Below are positions 27,115-34,788 of a DNA stretch of 40,690 nt, one piece after another. A program made the translations under genes and the position numbers. Numbering within the stretch: the stretch's first letter is position 1; every line of letters starts with the position of its first letter. Source of the stretch: Verrucomicrobiales bacterium (GTDB lineage: Bacteria > Verrucomicrobiota > Verrucomicrobiia > Limisphaerales > UBA9464); the NCBI GenBank assembly GCA_016793645.1, contig JAEUHD010000244.1:1-40690 (forward strand). Direction: 5' to 3'. The notes below the pieces were generated by a model. That model did not search any database and was not told where the DNA came from. It saw only the letters and a list, made by a program, of their open reading frames with translations.

Positions 27115-27288
27115 ATGCGTTCGGACCCTGGCGGATGGGAGACGCGTTTCATGGACGCCGTCGCTGGTCGGCCCGCCGAATTCAACCGGCAGGAAAAGGA
27201 GTGTCCTGCGCCGGGGATCCATTCATTTTCGATCCGTGGGGCCTTCCTTTCGGAGGCGGGATTGATGTTTGAACGGCTTCCGTGGTAG
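27115..27288 (+). CDS. Candidate small ORF (57 aa) filling the only long gap of the operon
   Basis: ATG at 27115 to TAG at 27286-27288. The product (MRSDPGGWETRFMDAVAGRP, continuing with RQEKECPAPGIHSFSIRG and ending GLMFERLPW) has a balanced composition with acidic, aromatic and hydrophobic residues, unlike the Arg/Ser/Pro-rich shadows of this genome, and most third codon positions are G or C. It starts 13 nt after one gene and stops 24 nt before the next. No clear Shine-Dalgarno site. A competing frame, 27098-27265, would start at an ATGA overlap but encodes an arginine/serine-rich peptide that looks like a shadow. Function unknown. Confidence 0.45.
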   Translation: MRSDPGGWETRFMDAVAGRPAEFNRQEKECPAPGIHSFSIRGAFLSEAGLMFERLPW

Positions 27289-27312
27289 GCGATCACTATC
27301 AGTCCGCGTCCA

Positions 27313-27762
27313 ATGCATTCGGAACCCGACAGTCTCCAATCGGTCCTGACCTCCCTGGCGGCGGACGCGGTGGGAACCCAGAGGCTTCTGGATGCGGGGC
27401 ACGCGGAGGATATGCGTCGGATGGCCCTGGAACTTCCCCGGCTTCTTGCCGCGGTCCCGCCCGTGTCCGTGCCGGACTGGATGGGGGCACTTTTGGGGAC
27501 GGCTCTTCCCGCCCGGTTGCAGGTGGTGTCGATGGCGATGAGTTTGCGATGTGAACTGCGCTCCGATCTTCAGGTGGGCGTCGGCGTGGCGGTCCGGCCC
27601 TTGAATCTGGGATATGAGGCACGCTTTGGATCCGCTGAGACGTGGGCCACCCAACTCCAATGGGAGGTGACTGCAACTCCGGCACCCCCGATCCAGACCC
27701 TTTCCAAGCTGAATCATCTCCAACAACCAAACCAAGAACGAGACCATGGCCAGACCCAGTAA
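27313..27762 (+). CDS. Unknown protein with helical N-terminus and beta-domain (paralogue of the next gene)
   Basis: 149 aa from ATG. Residues 1-65 are helical (SVLTSLAADAVGTQRLLDAG, MRRMALELPRLLAAVP). From about residue 72 a beta-type region begins, PARLQVVSMAMSLRCEL, then RSDLQVGVGVAVRPLNLGYE and TQLQWEVTATPAPP. PARLQV...LRCEL...DLQV lines up with PSRYQF...VRLDL...DLAL in the following gene, so the two are probably duplicated domains. No signal peptide or membrane segment, so it is predicted to be cytoplasmic unless exported by a dedicated machine. The last 17 nt overlap the start of the next gene. Function unknown. Confidence 0.78.
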   Translation: MHSEPDSLQSVLTSLAADAVGTQRLLDAGHAEDMRRMALELPRLLAAVPPVSVPDWMGALLGTALPARLQVVSMAMSLRCELRSDLQVGVGVAVRPLNLGYEARFGSAETWATQLQWEVTATPAPPIQTLSKLNHLQQPNQERDHGQTQ

Positions 27763-28393
27763 ACTCATCAACGACCTCAACTCGGTGCCGGCCATCGTCG
27801 GGAATCTGGGTTTGAGCATCTCCGAGGCCCAGAAGGCCTTCAACCTGGACTATCTTCAGGCCATTGAACGGCTGGTGGGTCTTGCAAAGTCGGTGGCCGA
27901 CGCAACACCTCCGGATACCAGCAAGGAGGCGGACCCGGAGAAGCGGAAGGCGCTGCTGGAGGCGTCGGCGGCGCAGTTTGAGGGCTTCAAGGGACTGCTG
28001 TTCGACCTGCTCAAGGCCACCGCGCCCTCCCGGTATCAGTTTTCGGAGACCACGCTTGCCGTGCGACTGGATCTCGCCCAGTCCGCCGACCTGGCCCTCA
28101 CGGCCGGTTTCGGGGCCGGCTTTGGTGCGGTCGCCATCAACGCCTCCGTAACTGTTGGATTCGGGTATGACTATCGGGCCGCTGCGGAGTGCCGCACCGT
28201 GATCCATGCCATTCCCGCCGACCCGGCTTCCCTGAACACCTTGCTCACCCAGGCGGACAAGGCAAACAGCAGGGCGCTGGAGTTGCCTCCACGGCACCCA
28301 ATGGACCAGCGCATCATCGATCAGATGCAAAAGACCCTGGAGAAACTGACCGGCCGCAAGGCGGCGGCCATCACGGAAGAGACGAAAGGCTGA
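27746..28393 (+). CDS. Unknown protein, helix-plus-beta domain, paralogue of the preceding gene
   Basis: 215 aa, ATG at 27746 inside the end of the previous gene. Residues 1-100 are helical (SEAQKAFNLDYLQAIERLVG; EASAAQFEGFKGLLFDLLKA). Residues about 105-165 hold the shared beta-domain: PSRYQFSETTLAVRLDL, LTAGFGAGFGAVAINASVTV and FGYDYRAAAECRTVIHAIPA. The glycine-alternating small/hydrophobic stretch could be amphipathic strands or a beta-hairpin that inserts in or packs on a surface. The C-terminal 50 residues are helical and charged (MDQRIIDQMQKTLEKLTG). No signal peptide. The general plan, an N-terminal helix with Gln followed by strands ending in a Pro-rich turn, recalls the DUF2589-type plan, but I cannot confirm it. 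Confidence 0.82.
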   Translation: MARPSKLINDLNSVPAIVGNLGLSISEAQKAFNLDYLQAIERLVGLAKSVADATPPDTSKEADPEKRKALLEASAAQFEGFKGLLFDLLKATAPSRYQFSETTLAVRLDLAQSADLALTAGFGAGFGAVAINASVTVGFGYDYRAAAECRTVIHAIPADPASLNTLLTQADKANSRALELPPRHPMDQRIIDQMQKTLEKLTGRKAAAITEETKG

Positions 28394-28425
28394 GCCTCCC
28401 CGGCGTCGTCGCATCCGACTGACCT

Positions 28426-29463
28426 ATGACGGAATGGAATACCATCAGCCGGTCCGCCAGTGAACTGGCGGCCGCCGCGGAGTCCGCACGCAGGGTCGCC
28501 CGGGAGCTGTCCGACCGGGCCAAGGAGGCGGCGGGAATGGACACCAAGGGCGGCAAGGTGCTGTTGACCGAGTCCGAGGGGCGCGAGCGGGTGGCGAAAA
28601 TCACGGCCGCGCTGGACACGGTGGGTGCGCGGATTGCCGAACTCTCCGCCAAACTCGGTCTGCCCGAAGCACCCGAGATGGCCGCCGCCGCCGCGGACGC
28701 GGCTCCCTCGCCCGCCAAGTCCAAGCCGTCGGAAATGGGGGGCAAGGAGTCCAGGCCGGATCCCGTCGACATCAATCGGGAGTTTGGTGAATTCCTGGGG
28801 ATGGTGGGCCGCTCCGTGGTGAACGCCCAGCGCGAGTTGGATGTTCTGAGCCAGGAGTACCTGCGTCAGCAGGGGCCGGGTGCTCCCGCCCTGCCAAGCC
28901 TATTCCGGATTCCGAAGCTCAGTGCGGACATCAAATTCGCCCTGGAAAAGGGCAATGGAAAAAAGCTGAATCTCGTCCTCTTTGGCACCCACGAAAACCG
29001 GTCCGAACAACATCAGCAGTCGATGTCCTTCGAGGTCGTCTCGGCGCCTCCTCCCCCGGAGTTGCTCAGGGACCTGGCGGTGGGCAGGCCCAAGGCCGGA
29101 TTGGTCCTGGACCCGCCCGCCCGGGATGCCCTGCTGGCGGAGTTGCGCGTCATCCAGGACCCCGCAAAGGAACTTGAATTGGAGGTCCTGAGCCGGGCGG
29201 AAACCTGGGACCGGGTCCTGGTCCTGTCCGTACCGGCGACGGACCCCCGGTTTGCCAGTCCGGATTGCTTCCTGCTGTTGGCGGACCCCGCGCAACAACA
29301 TCTTCTCGGGGTCTGGCATTGGAGGAGCCCGAGGCTTTCGGTGGTCTACCGTTTTTCGCTGCAACCGAAGAAGCTTGAGGAAATTGGGCCCGCGCACGCG
29401 TTTGTCGTTTCGTTTGGCGGTCAGCAGGCGGACTTCCTGCAACGACTGAGGGGAACGGAATAA
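28426..29463 (+). CDS. Unknown protein with coiled-coil N-terminus and beta-rich domains
   Basis: 345 aa from ATG, 32 nt after the previous gene. Residues 1-85 are a strongly predicted alpha-helical/coiled-coil region (SASELAAAAESARRVARELS; AKITAALDTVGARIAELSAK). An Ala/Pro linker follows, then a helix (GEFLGMVGRSVVNAQRELDV) leading into LPSLFRIPKLSADIKFAL, strands, and QQSMSFEVVSAPPPPELLRD. The order helix, strands, then a Pro-rich turn is the same as in the two genes upstream, so a related domain is likely though more diverged. The C-terminal half (LELEVLSRAETWDRVLVLSV; LGVWHWRSPRLSVVYRFSL) is a second beta-domain. Its stop TAATG overlaps the next start by one base. Function unknown. Confidence 0.83.
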   Translation: MTEWNTISRSASELAAAAESARRVARELSDRAKEAAGMDTKGGKVLLTESEGRERVAKITAALDTVGARIAELSAKLGLPEAPEMAAAAADAAPSPAKSKPSEMGGKESRPDPVDINREFGEFLGMVGRSVVNAQRELDVLSQEYLRQQGPGAPALPSLFRIPKLSADIKFALEKGNGKKLNLVLFGTHENRSEQHQQSMSFEVVSAPPPPELLRDLAVGRPKAGLVLDPPARDALLAELRVIQDPAKELELEVLSRAETWDRVLVLSVPATDPRFASPDCFLLLADPAQQHLLGVWHWRSPRLSVVYRFSLQPKKLEEIGPAHAFVVSFGGQQADFLQRLRGTE

Positions 29464-30809
29464 TGGCGGAGGCGGACGTCGAATTCGGTGTTTTCCTCGA
29501 TACCCTGGAATCGATTGCGTCGGAGGTTCCTGTGGCTGCGCGTCAATTGGGTGTCGATTCCGCGGGCGGGCTGCTTCCCGACCTTCAGACCGGAGAGCGG
29601 TATGTCCTCCTGCGGTCGGCCTCCTTCGATTGGCAGTTTCAGTTGGTACGACGGGAGGATCGTTACGTTCTGCTCTTCATCCGCCGGCCGGGAAGGAACG
29701 AGATTCTGCTGCGAGGCAGGGTTCAGTATCGAATCGAGCCCTCCCCGGACCCGCCGCGTACCGGCGACCTGCGCCCCGAGGATTTGGCCTTTCGCCTCAT
29801 TCGGCCGCCCTTCCTGATTCCGAGGCCCACGCCGGAGGAACTGTCGAAGTTCGCCGGTCCGGGGGCGACGCCGACAAACACTCTTCTCCTCCGGTTGCGC
29901 GGAACAGAAGTCCTGGCCATCACCCATCCCGGGGCCGGGCCGGACGGCGCGGACCTCCGGTATTCGGCCCTGGGTTCCGGCCGCATCCGGGGACCCCGAT
30001 GGCCACTGGCCCCGTTTTTGGACCTCCTCAACGAACTGGCGGCATGGGTGGGGCAGGATTTGATGTCCGGTGCCGAGGAGCCGATCCGGCCGCCCTTCGG
30101 GGAGTCCGACGAGCCGAATGAGGTCTGGCAGATGGTGCGCTGCCTTTCCGAGACCTATTGTTCGATCACAAACCGCACCCGGGGAACGCCGCCAAACGGG
30201 AAACGTCGGTTCCTGGATCCCTTGATGTCCGACTATGGTGTCACCGGGTGTGAGAGTGAAGTGGCCCTGTTGCTCAACACCCGTGGCGCCTTTGCGCAGT
30301 CCGATGATGACGAGACATTGCAGGTCCTCCTTCGATTGCGATTTCAGGGCGGCTCCCCGCCCCGTGCGCGGCTGGCATTTGGGCCTCCGGATTTTCTCGT
30401 CGGCGGGGAACTTCACGACGCTTTCGTCCCGGCCTTTCTCGAGGCCACACCGCTCGACGAACTTGCGGAGGCATTGGGGGTGACCGAGGGGCAGGCCGAG
30501 GAATTCATCAGCACGCATGCCCCCCGGGCGTTCATCTTTCGCGCTGCATCCCGTCGTTCCTCCGATACGGACACCGATCTGCTGGCCTGCTCAGGAACCC
30601 TGAATGGTCGTGACCTGGGCGTCCTGCTCCGGGGTGATTTCCATGTCCGACCTGGGGACCAGGGCCCTGTCGTGGAAGCGAGGGGATTGGTGCGAATCCA
30701 GTACGCCGGACCGTTGGATCGCAATGCGCTGGGGTTGGACTCTGAGGATGTGAACTATCTGCTTCGGTTGTTGGTCGCGATCCAGGGTTGGAACTATCTA
30801 CTCGCATGA
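29463..30809 (+). CDS. Unknown 448-aa beta-rich protein of the operon
   Basis: ATG at 29463 in a TAATG overlap with the preceding gene; TGA in an ATGA overlap with the next. The first 40 residues are helical (FLDTLESIASEVPVAARQLG). Strands follow (ERYVLLRSASFDWQFQLVRR, DRYVLLFIRRPGRNEILLRG, VQYRIEPSPD); the paired YVLL repeats suggest an internal beta-meander. A middle helical segment (LAPFLDLLNELAAWVGQDLM) is followed by another beta region with LLRLRFQGGSPP. Near residue 320, TPLDELAEALGVTEGQAEEF looks like a small helix-turn-helix-like insert. The last part (LNGRDLGVLLRGDFHV to LVRIQYAGPL) is beta again. No signal peptide or membrane helix. Unrecognised; a structural or binding role is only a guess. 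Confidence 0.83.
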   Translation: MAEADVEFGVFLDTLESIASEVPVAARQLGVDSAGGLLPDLQTGERYVLLRSASFDWQFQLVRREDRYVLLFIRRPGRNEILLRGRVQYRIEPSPDPPRTGDLRPEDLAFRLIRPPFLIPRPTPEELSKFAGPGATPTNTLLLRLRGTEVLAITHPGAGPDGADLRYSALGSGRIRGPRWPLAPFLDLLNELAAWVGQDLMSGAEEPIRPPFGESDEPNEVWQMVRCLSETYCSITNRTRGTPPNGKRRFLDPLMSDYGVTGCESEVALLLNTRGAFAQSDDDETLQVLLRLRFQGGSPPRARLAFGPPDFLVGGELHDAFVPAFLEATPLDELAEALGVTEGQAEEFISTHAPRAFIFRAASRRSSDTDTDLLACSGTLNGRDLGVLLRGDFHVRPGDQGPVVEARGLVRIQYAGPLDRNALGLDSEDVNYLLRLLVAIQGWNYLLA

Positions 30810-31213
30810 AACTCCTCGAATCCGCCGCCCAATGGGTGGCCTCCATGGTCCGGATCGGTTGGCGACGGGTTCGGGATTTCTCCGGGTGCGGAGCCTATTT
30901 GCCGCCTCCGGTGAGGATGGTCGAGAGTGGCCGCATGGATTTCGGCGCGAACTATGCCTGGGTGGTTTGGGGGTCGGACCGTCCCCCGTCCCAAGTGCGG
31001 CCTTCGTCCCCTGAAAGGCCCGGGGTCACGGAGCCTGGCTTGGACCGCCCCCTTCCTTCGGAGGTCCTGAACCAACTTCGGCTGGTGTCCGAATGTGGCG
31101 CCGTCTTGGTCGCAACTCTGCGCGACGCGGAGGGGGCCAGGGCCCCGGCCGGCCTGATGGTGACCCCGGCCTGCCTCCGGGTGTCCCTATTGGCCCCTCC
31201 GCGGCACCCCTGA
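30806..31213 (+). CDS. Small unknown protein, last gene of the operon (possibly frameshifted at its 3' end)
   Basis: 135 aa from ATG at 30806, which overlaps the previous stop by four bases (ATGA); a longer in-frame start at 30788 would lie inside the previous gene. The N-terminus (MKLLESAAQWVASMVRIGWR) is amphipathic rather than a signal peptide. The middle contains FGANYAWVVWGSDRPP and a Pro-rich linker, then LPSEVLNQLRLVSECGAVLV. The frame stops at 31211-31213 just after a CCCC run, while the -1 frame continues with coding-like residues for another 35 codons. The true product may be about 169 aa. Function unknown. Confidence 0.7.
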   Translation: MKLLESAAQWVASMVRIGWRRVRDFSGCGAYLPPPVRMVESGRMDFGANYAWVVWGSDRPPSQVRPSSPERPGVTEPGLDRPLPSEVLNQLRLVSECGAVLVATLRDAEGARAPAGLMVTPACLRVSLLAPPRHP

Positions 31214-31317
31214 CGGAGCCGGGTGAGACACTGGATCGCTGGAGCGCCCGTCGCGAAGTGGAGCGAAAACTGGATCGACAAGGCGGCAGATACGGGGCCG
31301 AACTGTGCCGGCAATAA
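31214..31317 (+). other. Coding-like -1 frame extension of the preceding gene
   Basis: From the CCCC run at 31207-31210 the -1 frame reads LTEPGETLDRWSARREVERK and on to a TAA at 31315-31317. The charged, helix-forming composition looks like a genuine C-terminal tail, not a shadow. Explanations are a frameshift mutation, a sequence error in the C run, programmed slippage, or chance. The rest of the gap to 31460 shows no gene. Confidence 0.4.
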
Positions 31318-31460
31318 GTCTACGGACCGTCGAGGACCTTGAGACCGACACTGCCGGTCGGGCTTGCATCGGGCCGCAGTGGGATTCGTGTCCAGGGCAC
31401 TTGGTTCGGGGTGTTTCGAAATCGTCTCGCGTGTGATCCGGGGTTTCGTAGCGTTCGCGT

Positions 31461-33545
31461 GTGTCCACGGTGTTTGAAGCGGCGTTGATTTCGTTGCGGC
31501 GATGGAAGTCCCCATCGGCTGCGCGCTGGCTGGGGATTCTCCTGGCGTTGGCCTGGGGAGCTGGTGTTCAGGCGCGCGAGGTGGAGATTGCTTCGCCGGA
31601 TGGACGGCTTGTGGTGCGGATCCAGGAGGCTGTGGGGCCTGGTGGCATGGGGCCGCGGTGGTCCGTGGAGTATCGGGGACGGCCGCTGTTGGAGGACTCC
31701 CGGTTGGGAATGGGAATCCTGGGGAAGGGGGAACTGATGGAAGGTGCCAAGATCACCGGGGTACAGGAACGTGTCGTCCGGGAGTCGATCCCGATGCCGC
31801 ACGGCAGGGCGAGGGTTGCCCGAAACCATTTCCGCGAAGGTGTCCTCCGGATGGAGACTCCGAAGGGTGGGTCGCTGCAGTTGACGTTCCGATGCTACGA
31901 CGATGCCGTGGCGTTCCGCTATTCCTGGTCGGGCGACTCCGCCGACTCCCTCGTGACGGTGACGAATGAGGACACCTCGTTCGAGCTCCTGGGGGAACCG
32001 ACGGCCTTTGCCCAATATCTGGAGCACGAGCGCACCTCGCACGAACACGAGGTGCGCGTGGTTCCGGTTCCGGCGCTGCCCCCCGGACAGTTGCTGGATC
32101 TGCCCCTGACCCTGCAGTGGACGAACGGGACGGTGATGGCGATCACGGAGGCCGCATTGCGGCGGTACGCCGGCATGGGGTTGGAACGTAGGGCGGGGGA
32201 CGGCACCGCGGTCGGGTTGGCGTGTCATCTCACGGCGCGGGCGGACGGCAGCCTGGTCGTTCGACGGGGCCGTGTGGAGACCCCGTGGCGGGTGGTGCTG
32301 ATCGGGGACCGTCCGGGAGCCCTCCTGGAGTCGACGACGCTATTCTGCCTGAATGAACCGAGTGTCCTGTCGGATACGGCGTGGATTCGTCCGGGCAAGA
32401 TCACCTTTCACTGGTGGAATGGGGACGTGTTCGACGGGAAGCCGGGTCCGCCCATGCTCTCGATGGCCATGAACCGGGCCTACATCGACTTCTGCGCCGC
32501 CGAGGGCATTCCCACCCATTCCATCACGTCCACCGAAGGCGTCACCTCGCCGTGGTATCATCAATCAATTCCGGGCGTCGCGCCGGGTCCGGACACCGAT
32601 GTCACCCGGCCGCGGGCCGACTTCGATCTGGAGGGCATCCGAAGCTATGCGGACCGGAAGGGGGTCCGGCTCTGGACCTGGGTTCACCAGGCGGCCCTTC
32701 GCGGCCGGGTGGAGGTGGCCTTTGCCGCCTTGGAGCGGATGGGCTGGACTGGGCTCATGGTGGACTTCTTCGATCACGACGACCAGGAGCACGTGGAGTT
32801 TGCCGAGGAGGTGCTTGAGGCGGCGGGCCGGCATCATCTGCTGGTGCAACTCCATGGAATCTGGAAGCCCACCGGACTCGAAAGAACCTTCCCGAACCTG
32901 GTGAACCATGAAGGGGCCCTGAATCTGGAGTACCTGAAGTGGAGTGATCGGTGCACGCCGGAGCATGACCTCCGGATGGCATTCACCCGGCTGGTGGCGG
33001 GTCCGATGGACTATCATCTGGGTGGATTCCGCGCCGTGCCGCGTTCGGACTTTGTTGCGCACGCGGTGGCTCCCACGGTCCTGGGCACCCGGGGGCATCA
33101 ACTCGCGATGTATGTGTGCTTCGACAATCCGAATCCGATGCTGGCGGACTATCCGACAGCGTATCGGGGGCAGCCTGGATTTGAGTTCCTGAAGGAGGTG
33201 CCGACCTGGTGGGATGAAACCCGGGTGGTGGTCGGCGAGATTGGGGAGTTGCTGGTTTCGGCGCGCCGTCGGGGACGCCACTGGTATCTCGGAGGTTTGG
33301 CCGCGCACGGCCCGCGTTCCCTGGAACTGCCGCTGGCGTTCCTGGGAGCCGGAAGCCATCGCATGCGACTGTGGAGGGATGGTCCGGGCACCGAGACGGA
33401 CCCGAATTCATTGGTGGTGGAGACGCGCGGGGTGACCGCACGTGATTCACTGAAGTTGGGGGTCGCCCGGGATGGAGGATTTGTCGCGCGATTCACTCCC
33501 GAGGTTCGATCCGTACGGGGAGCCGAATGGCTGGCACCCCGATAG
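31461..33545 (+). CDS. Secreted GH97 glycoside hydrolase (retaining type, alpha-galactosidase-like)
   Basis: 694 aa from GTG at 31461, with another GTG at 31470. The signal peptide is WLGILLALAWGAGVQA, after a rather long N-region. Family plan: N-terminal beta-supersandwich (residues about 40-290; REVEIASPDGRLVVRIQEAV, then FRCYDDAVAFRYSW), a TIM barrel (about 295-580) and a C-terminal beta-domain. GLMVDFFDHDDQ places Asp435 where retaining GH97 enzymes have their nucleophile, and LHGIWKPTGLERTFPNLVNH leads to Glu484, the likely acid/base. Inverting GH97 alpha-glucosidases lack that Asp, so alpha-galactosidase-like activity is favoured, by analogy with the Bacteroides retaining enzyme. A calcium ion usually helps catalysis. 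No transporter or SusCD pair is adjacent. It is convergent with gnd. Confidence 0.92.
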   Translation: MSTVFEAALISLRRWKSPSAARWLGILLALAWGAGVQAREVEIASPDGRLVVRIQEAVGPGGMGPRWSVEYRGRPLLEDSRLGMGILGKGELMEGAKITGVQERVVRESIPMPHGRARVARNHFREGVLRMETPKGGSLQLTFRCYDDAVAFRYSWSGDSADSLVTVTNEDTSFELLGEPTAFAQYLEHERTSHEHEVRVVPVPALPPGQLLDLPLTLQWTNGTVMAITEAALRRYAGMGLERRAGDGTAVGLACHLTARADGSLVVRRGRVETPWRVVLIGDRPGALLESTTLFCLNEPSVLSDTAWIRPGKITFHWWNGDVFDGKPGPPMLSMAMNRAYIDFCAAEGIPTHSITSTEGVTSPWYHQSIPGVAPGPDTDVTRPRADFDLEGIRSYADRKGVRLWTWVHQAALRGRVEVAFAALERMGWTGLMVDFFDHDDQEHVEFAEEVLEAAGRHHLLVQLHGIWKPTGLERTFPNLVNHEGALNLEYLKWSDRCTPEHDLRMAFTRLVAGPMDYHLGGFRAVPRSDFVAHAVAPTVLGTRGHQLAMYVCFDNPNPMLADYPTAYRGQPGFEFLKEVPTWWDETRVVVGEIGELLVSARRRGRHWYLGGLAAHGPRSLELPLAFLGAGSHRMRLWRDGPGTETDPNSLVVETRGVTARDSLKLGVARDGGFVARFTPEVRSVRGAEWLAPR

Positions 33546-33668
33546 GGTTTGGACAACGGGTTCCCACCCCTGCCGCAACCCGGTCCGAGAAACATCCGGT
33601 GGATCCGGAGGAACCCCTGGCTTGAACGGGAGGTGGCTTCCGAACCGCGTCGGTGGGGCCGGCAGTGA

Positions 33669-34700
33669 CTACGCCTTCTTCTCCAGGTGGCCTCCGAAGC
33701 CAAAGCGCATCGCGGAAAGCAGTTTGTCCTGGTAGTCCGCATCACCCCGGGACGCGAAGCGTTCGTAGAGGGCGGTGGTCAGCACGGGGACGGGAACGCC
33801 TTCGTCGATGGCGGCCTTGATGGTCCAGCGTCCTTCACCGGAATCCGAAACGCGGCCGGCAAATTGGGAGAGTTGTGGATCCTGGGCGAGTGCGCTGGCG
33901 GTGAGATCCAGGAGCCAGGACGAAATCACGCTGCCCCGCCGCCATACTTCCGCCACGTCGGCGAGATTGAGTTCGTACTGGTAGTGCTGCGGGTCGCGGA
34001 GCGGTGTCGTCTCGGCGTCGACGGCCCCCTGGCGGCGTCCGGCATTGGCGGCCTTCAGCACACCGAGGCCCTCGGCGTAGGCGGCCATGATCCCGTACTC
34101 GATGCCATTGTGTACCATCTTCACGAAGTGGCCGGCGCCATTCGCGCCGCAATGAAGGTATCCGTCCTCGGAGGTGCCGCCGAGTTTCTCCCGACCCGGA
34201 GTCCTCGGAACGTCCCCCTTGCCCGGGGCGAGGGTGGCGAAGATCGGGTCCAGATGCTTCACCACATCCGGTTCACCGCCGATCATCATGCAGTAGCCGC
34301 GTTCGAGTCCCCAGACGCCGCCACTGGTCCCGACATCCACGTAATGGATGCCCTTTTTGGCGAGTTCGGCGGCGCGTCGGATGTCGTCCACGTAGTAGGA
34401 ATTTCCACCATCAATGAGAATGTCCCCGGGGGAGAGCACGGGCAGGATCTGGGCGATGGAGGCGTCCACGACGCCGGCAGGGACCATCAGCCATACGGCA
34501 CGGGGGGCTTCGAGGCGCTGGATGAACTCGGCGAGTGAACCGCTCCCGGTCGCCCCCTCCGCGGCGAGGTCGGCCACCGCCTTGGGCGACATGTCGAACA
34601 CGGTGCAGCGATGTCCGGCCCGAAGGAGGCGGCGGACCATGTTGGAGCCCATCCGGCCGAGGCCGACCATTCCGAGCTGCATGGGAGTTTTGGTTTTCAT
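33669..34700 (-). CDS. gnd: 6-phosphogluconate dehydrogenase, decarboxylating (short form)
   Basis: 343 aa. It oxidatively decarboxylates 6-phosphogluconate to ribulose-5-phosphate. GMVGLGRMGSNMVRRLLRAG (from residue 10) is the Rossmann motif; IDGGNSYYVDD and GTSGGVWGLERGYCMMIGG line the substrate site; GHFVKMVHNGIEYG carries the catalytic lysine and asparagine. The length is well below the 470 residues of the E. coli enzyme and matches the short YqeC/Gnd group, which often uses NAD; the cofactor is not settled here. ATG at 34700 is followed by an in-frame ATG at 34682 that would start exactly at the Rossmann strand. Third gene of the glucokinase-pgi-gnd run, 88 nt after pgi. No zwf or pgl in the window. 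Confidence 0.93.
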   Translation of the reverse strand: MKTKTPMQLGMVGLGRMGSNMVRRLLRAGHRCTVFDMSPKAVADLAAEGATGSGSLAEFIQRLEAPRAVWLMVPAGVVDASIAQILPVLSPGDILIDGGNSYYVDDIRRAAELAKKGIHYVDVGTSGGVWGLERGYCMMIGGEPDVVKHLDPIFATLAPGKGDVPRTPGREKLGGTSEDGYLHCGANGAGHFVKMVHNGIEYGIMAAYAEGLGVLKAANAGRRQGAVDAETTPLRDPQHYQYELNLADVAEVWRRGSVISSWLLDLTASALAQDPQLSQFAGRVSDSGEGRWTIKAAIDEGVPVPVLTTALYERFASRGDADYQDKLLSAMRFGFGGHLEKKA

Positions 34701-34788
34701 AGAGGGAGAGGAGGGGTGATCGAACTGGCGGGAAGAAAAAATGGCTTCGGAATGGGGTAGGCCGTGGGCGCTGGCCTCGGTCCGTGGG

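Noticed and set aside
27098-27265. 55-codon frame starting at an ATGA overlap in the operon gap
   Set aside because: Arg/Ser/Pro-rich product typical of a shadow; the overlapping 57-aa frame from 27115 is more protein-like. Not fully excluded.
27299-28414. 371-codon minus-strand open frame
   Set aside because: Antisense to two operon genes that share a homologous domain; its own composition is Arg/Gly/Pro-rich.
33546-33668. Possible terminator TCCGG-N5-CCGGA between GH97 and gnd
   Set aside because: Only a 5-bp stem and no T-run on either side.
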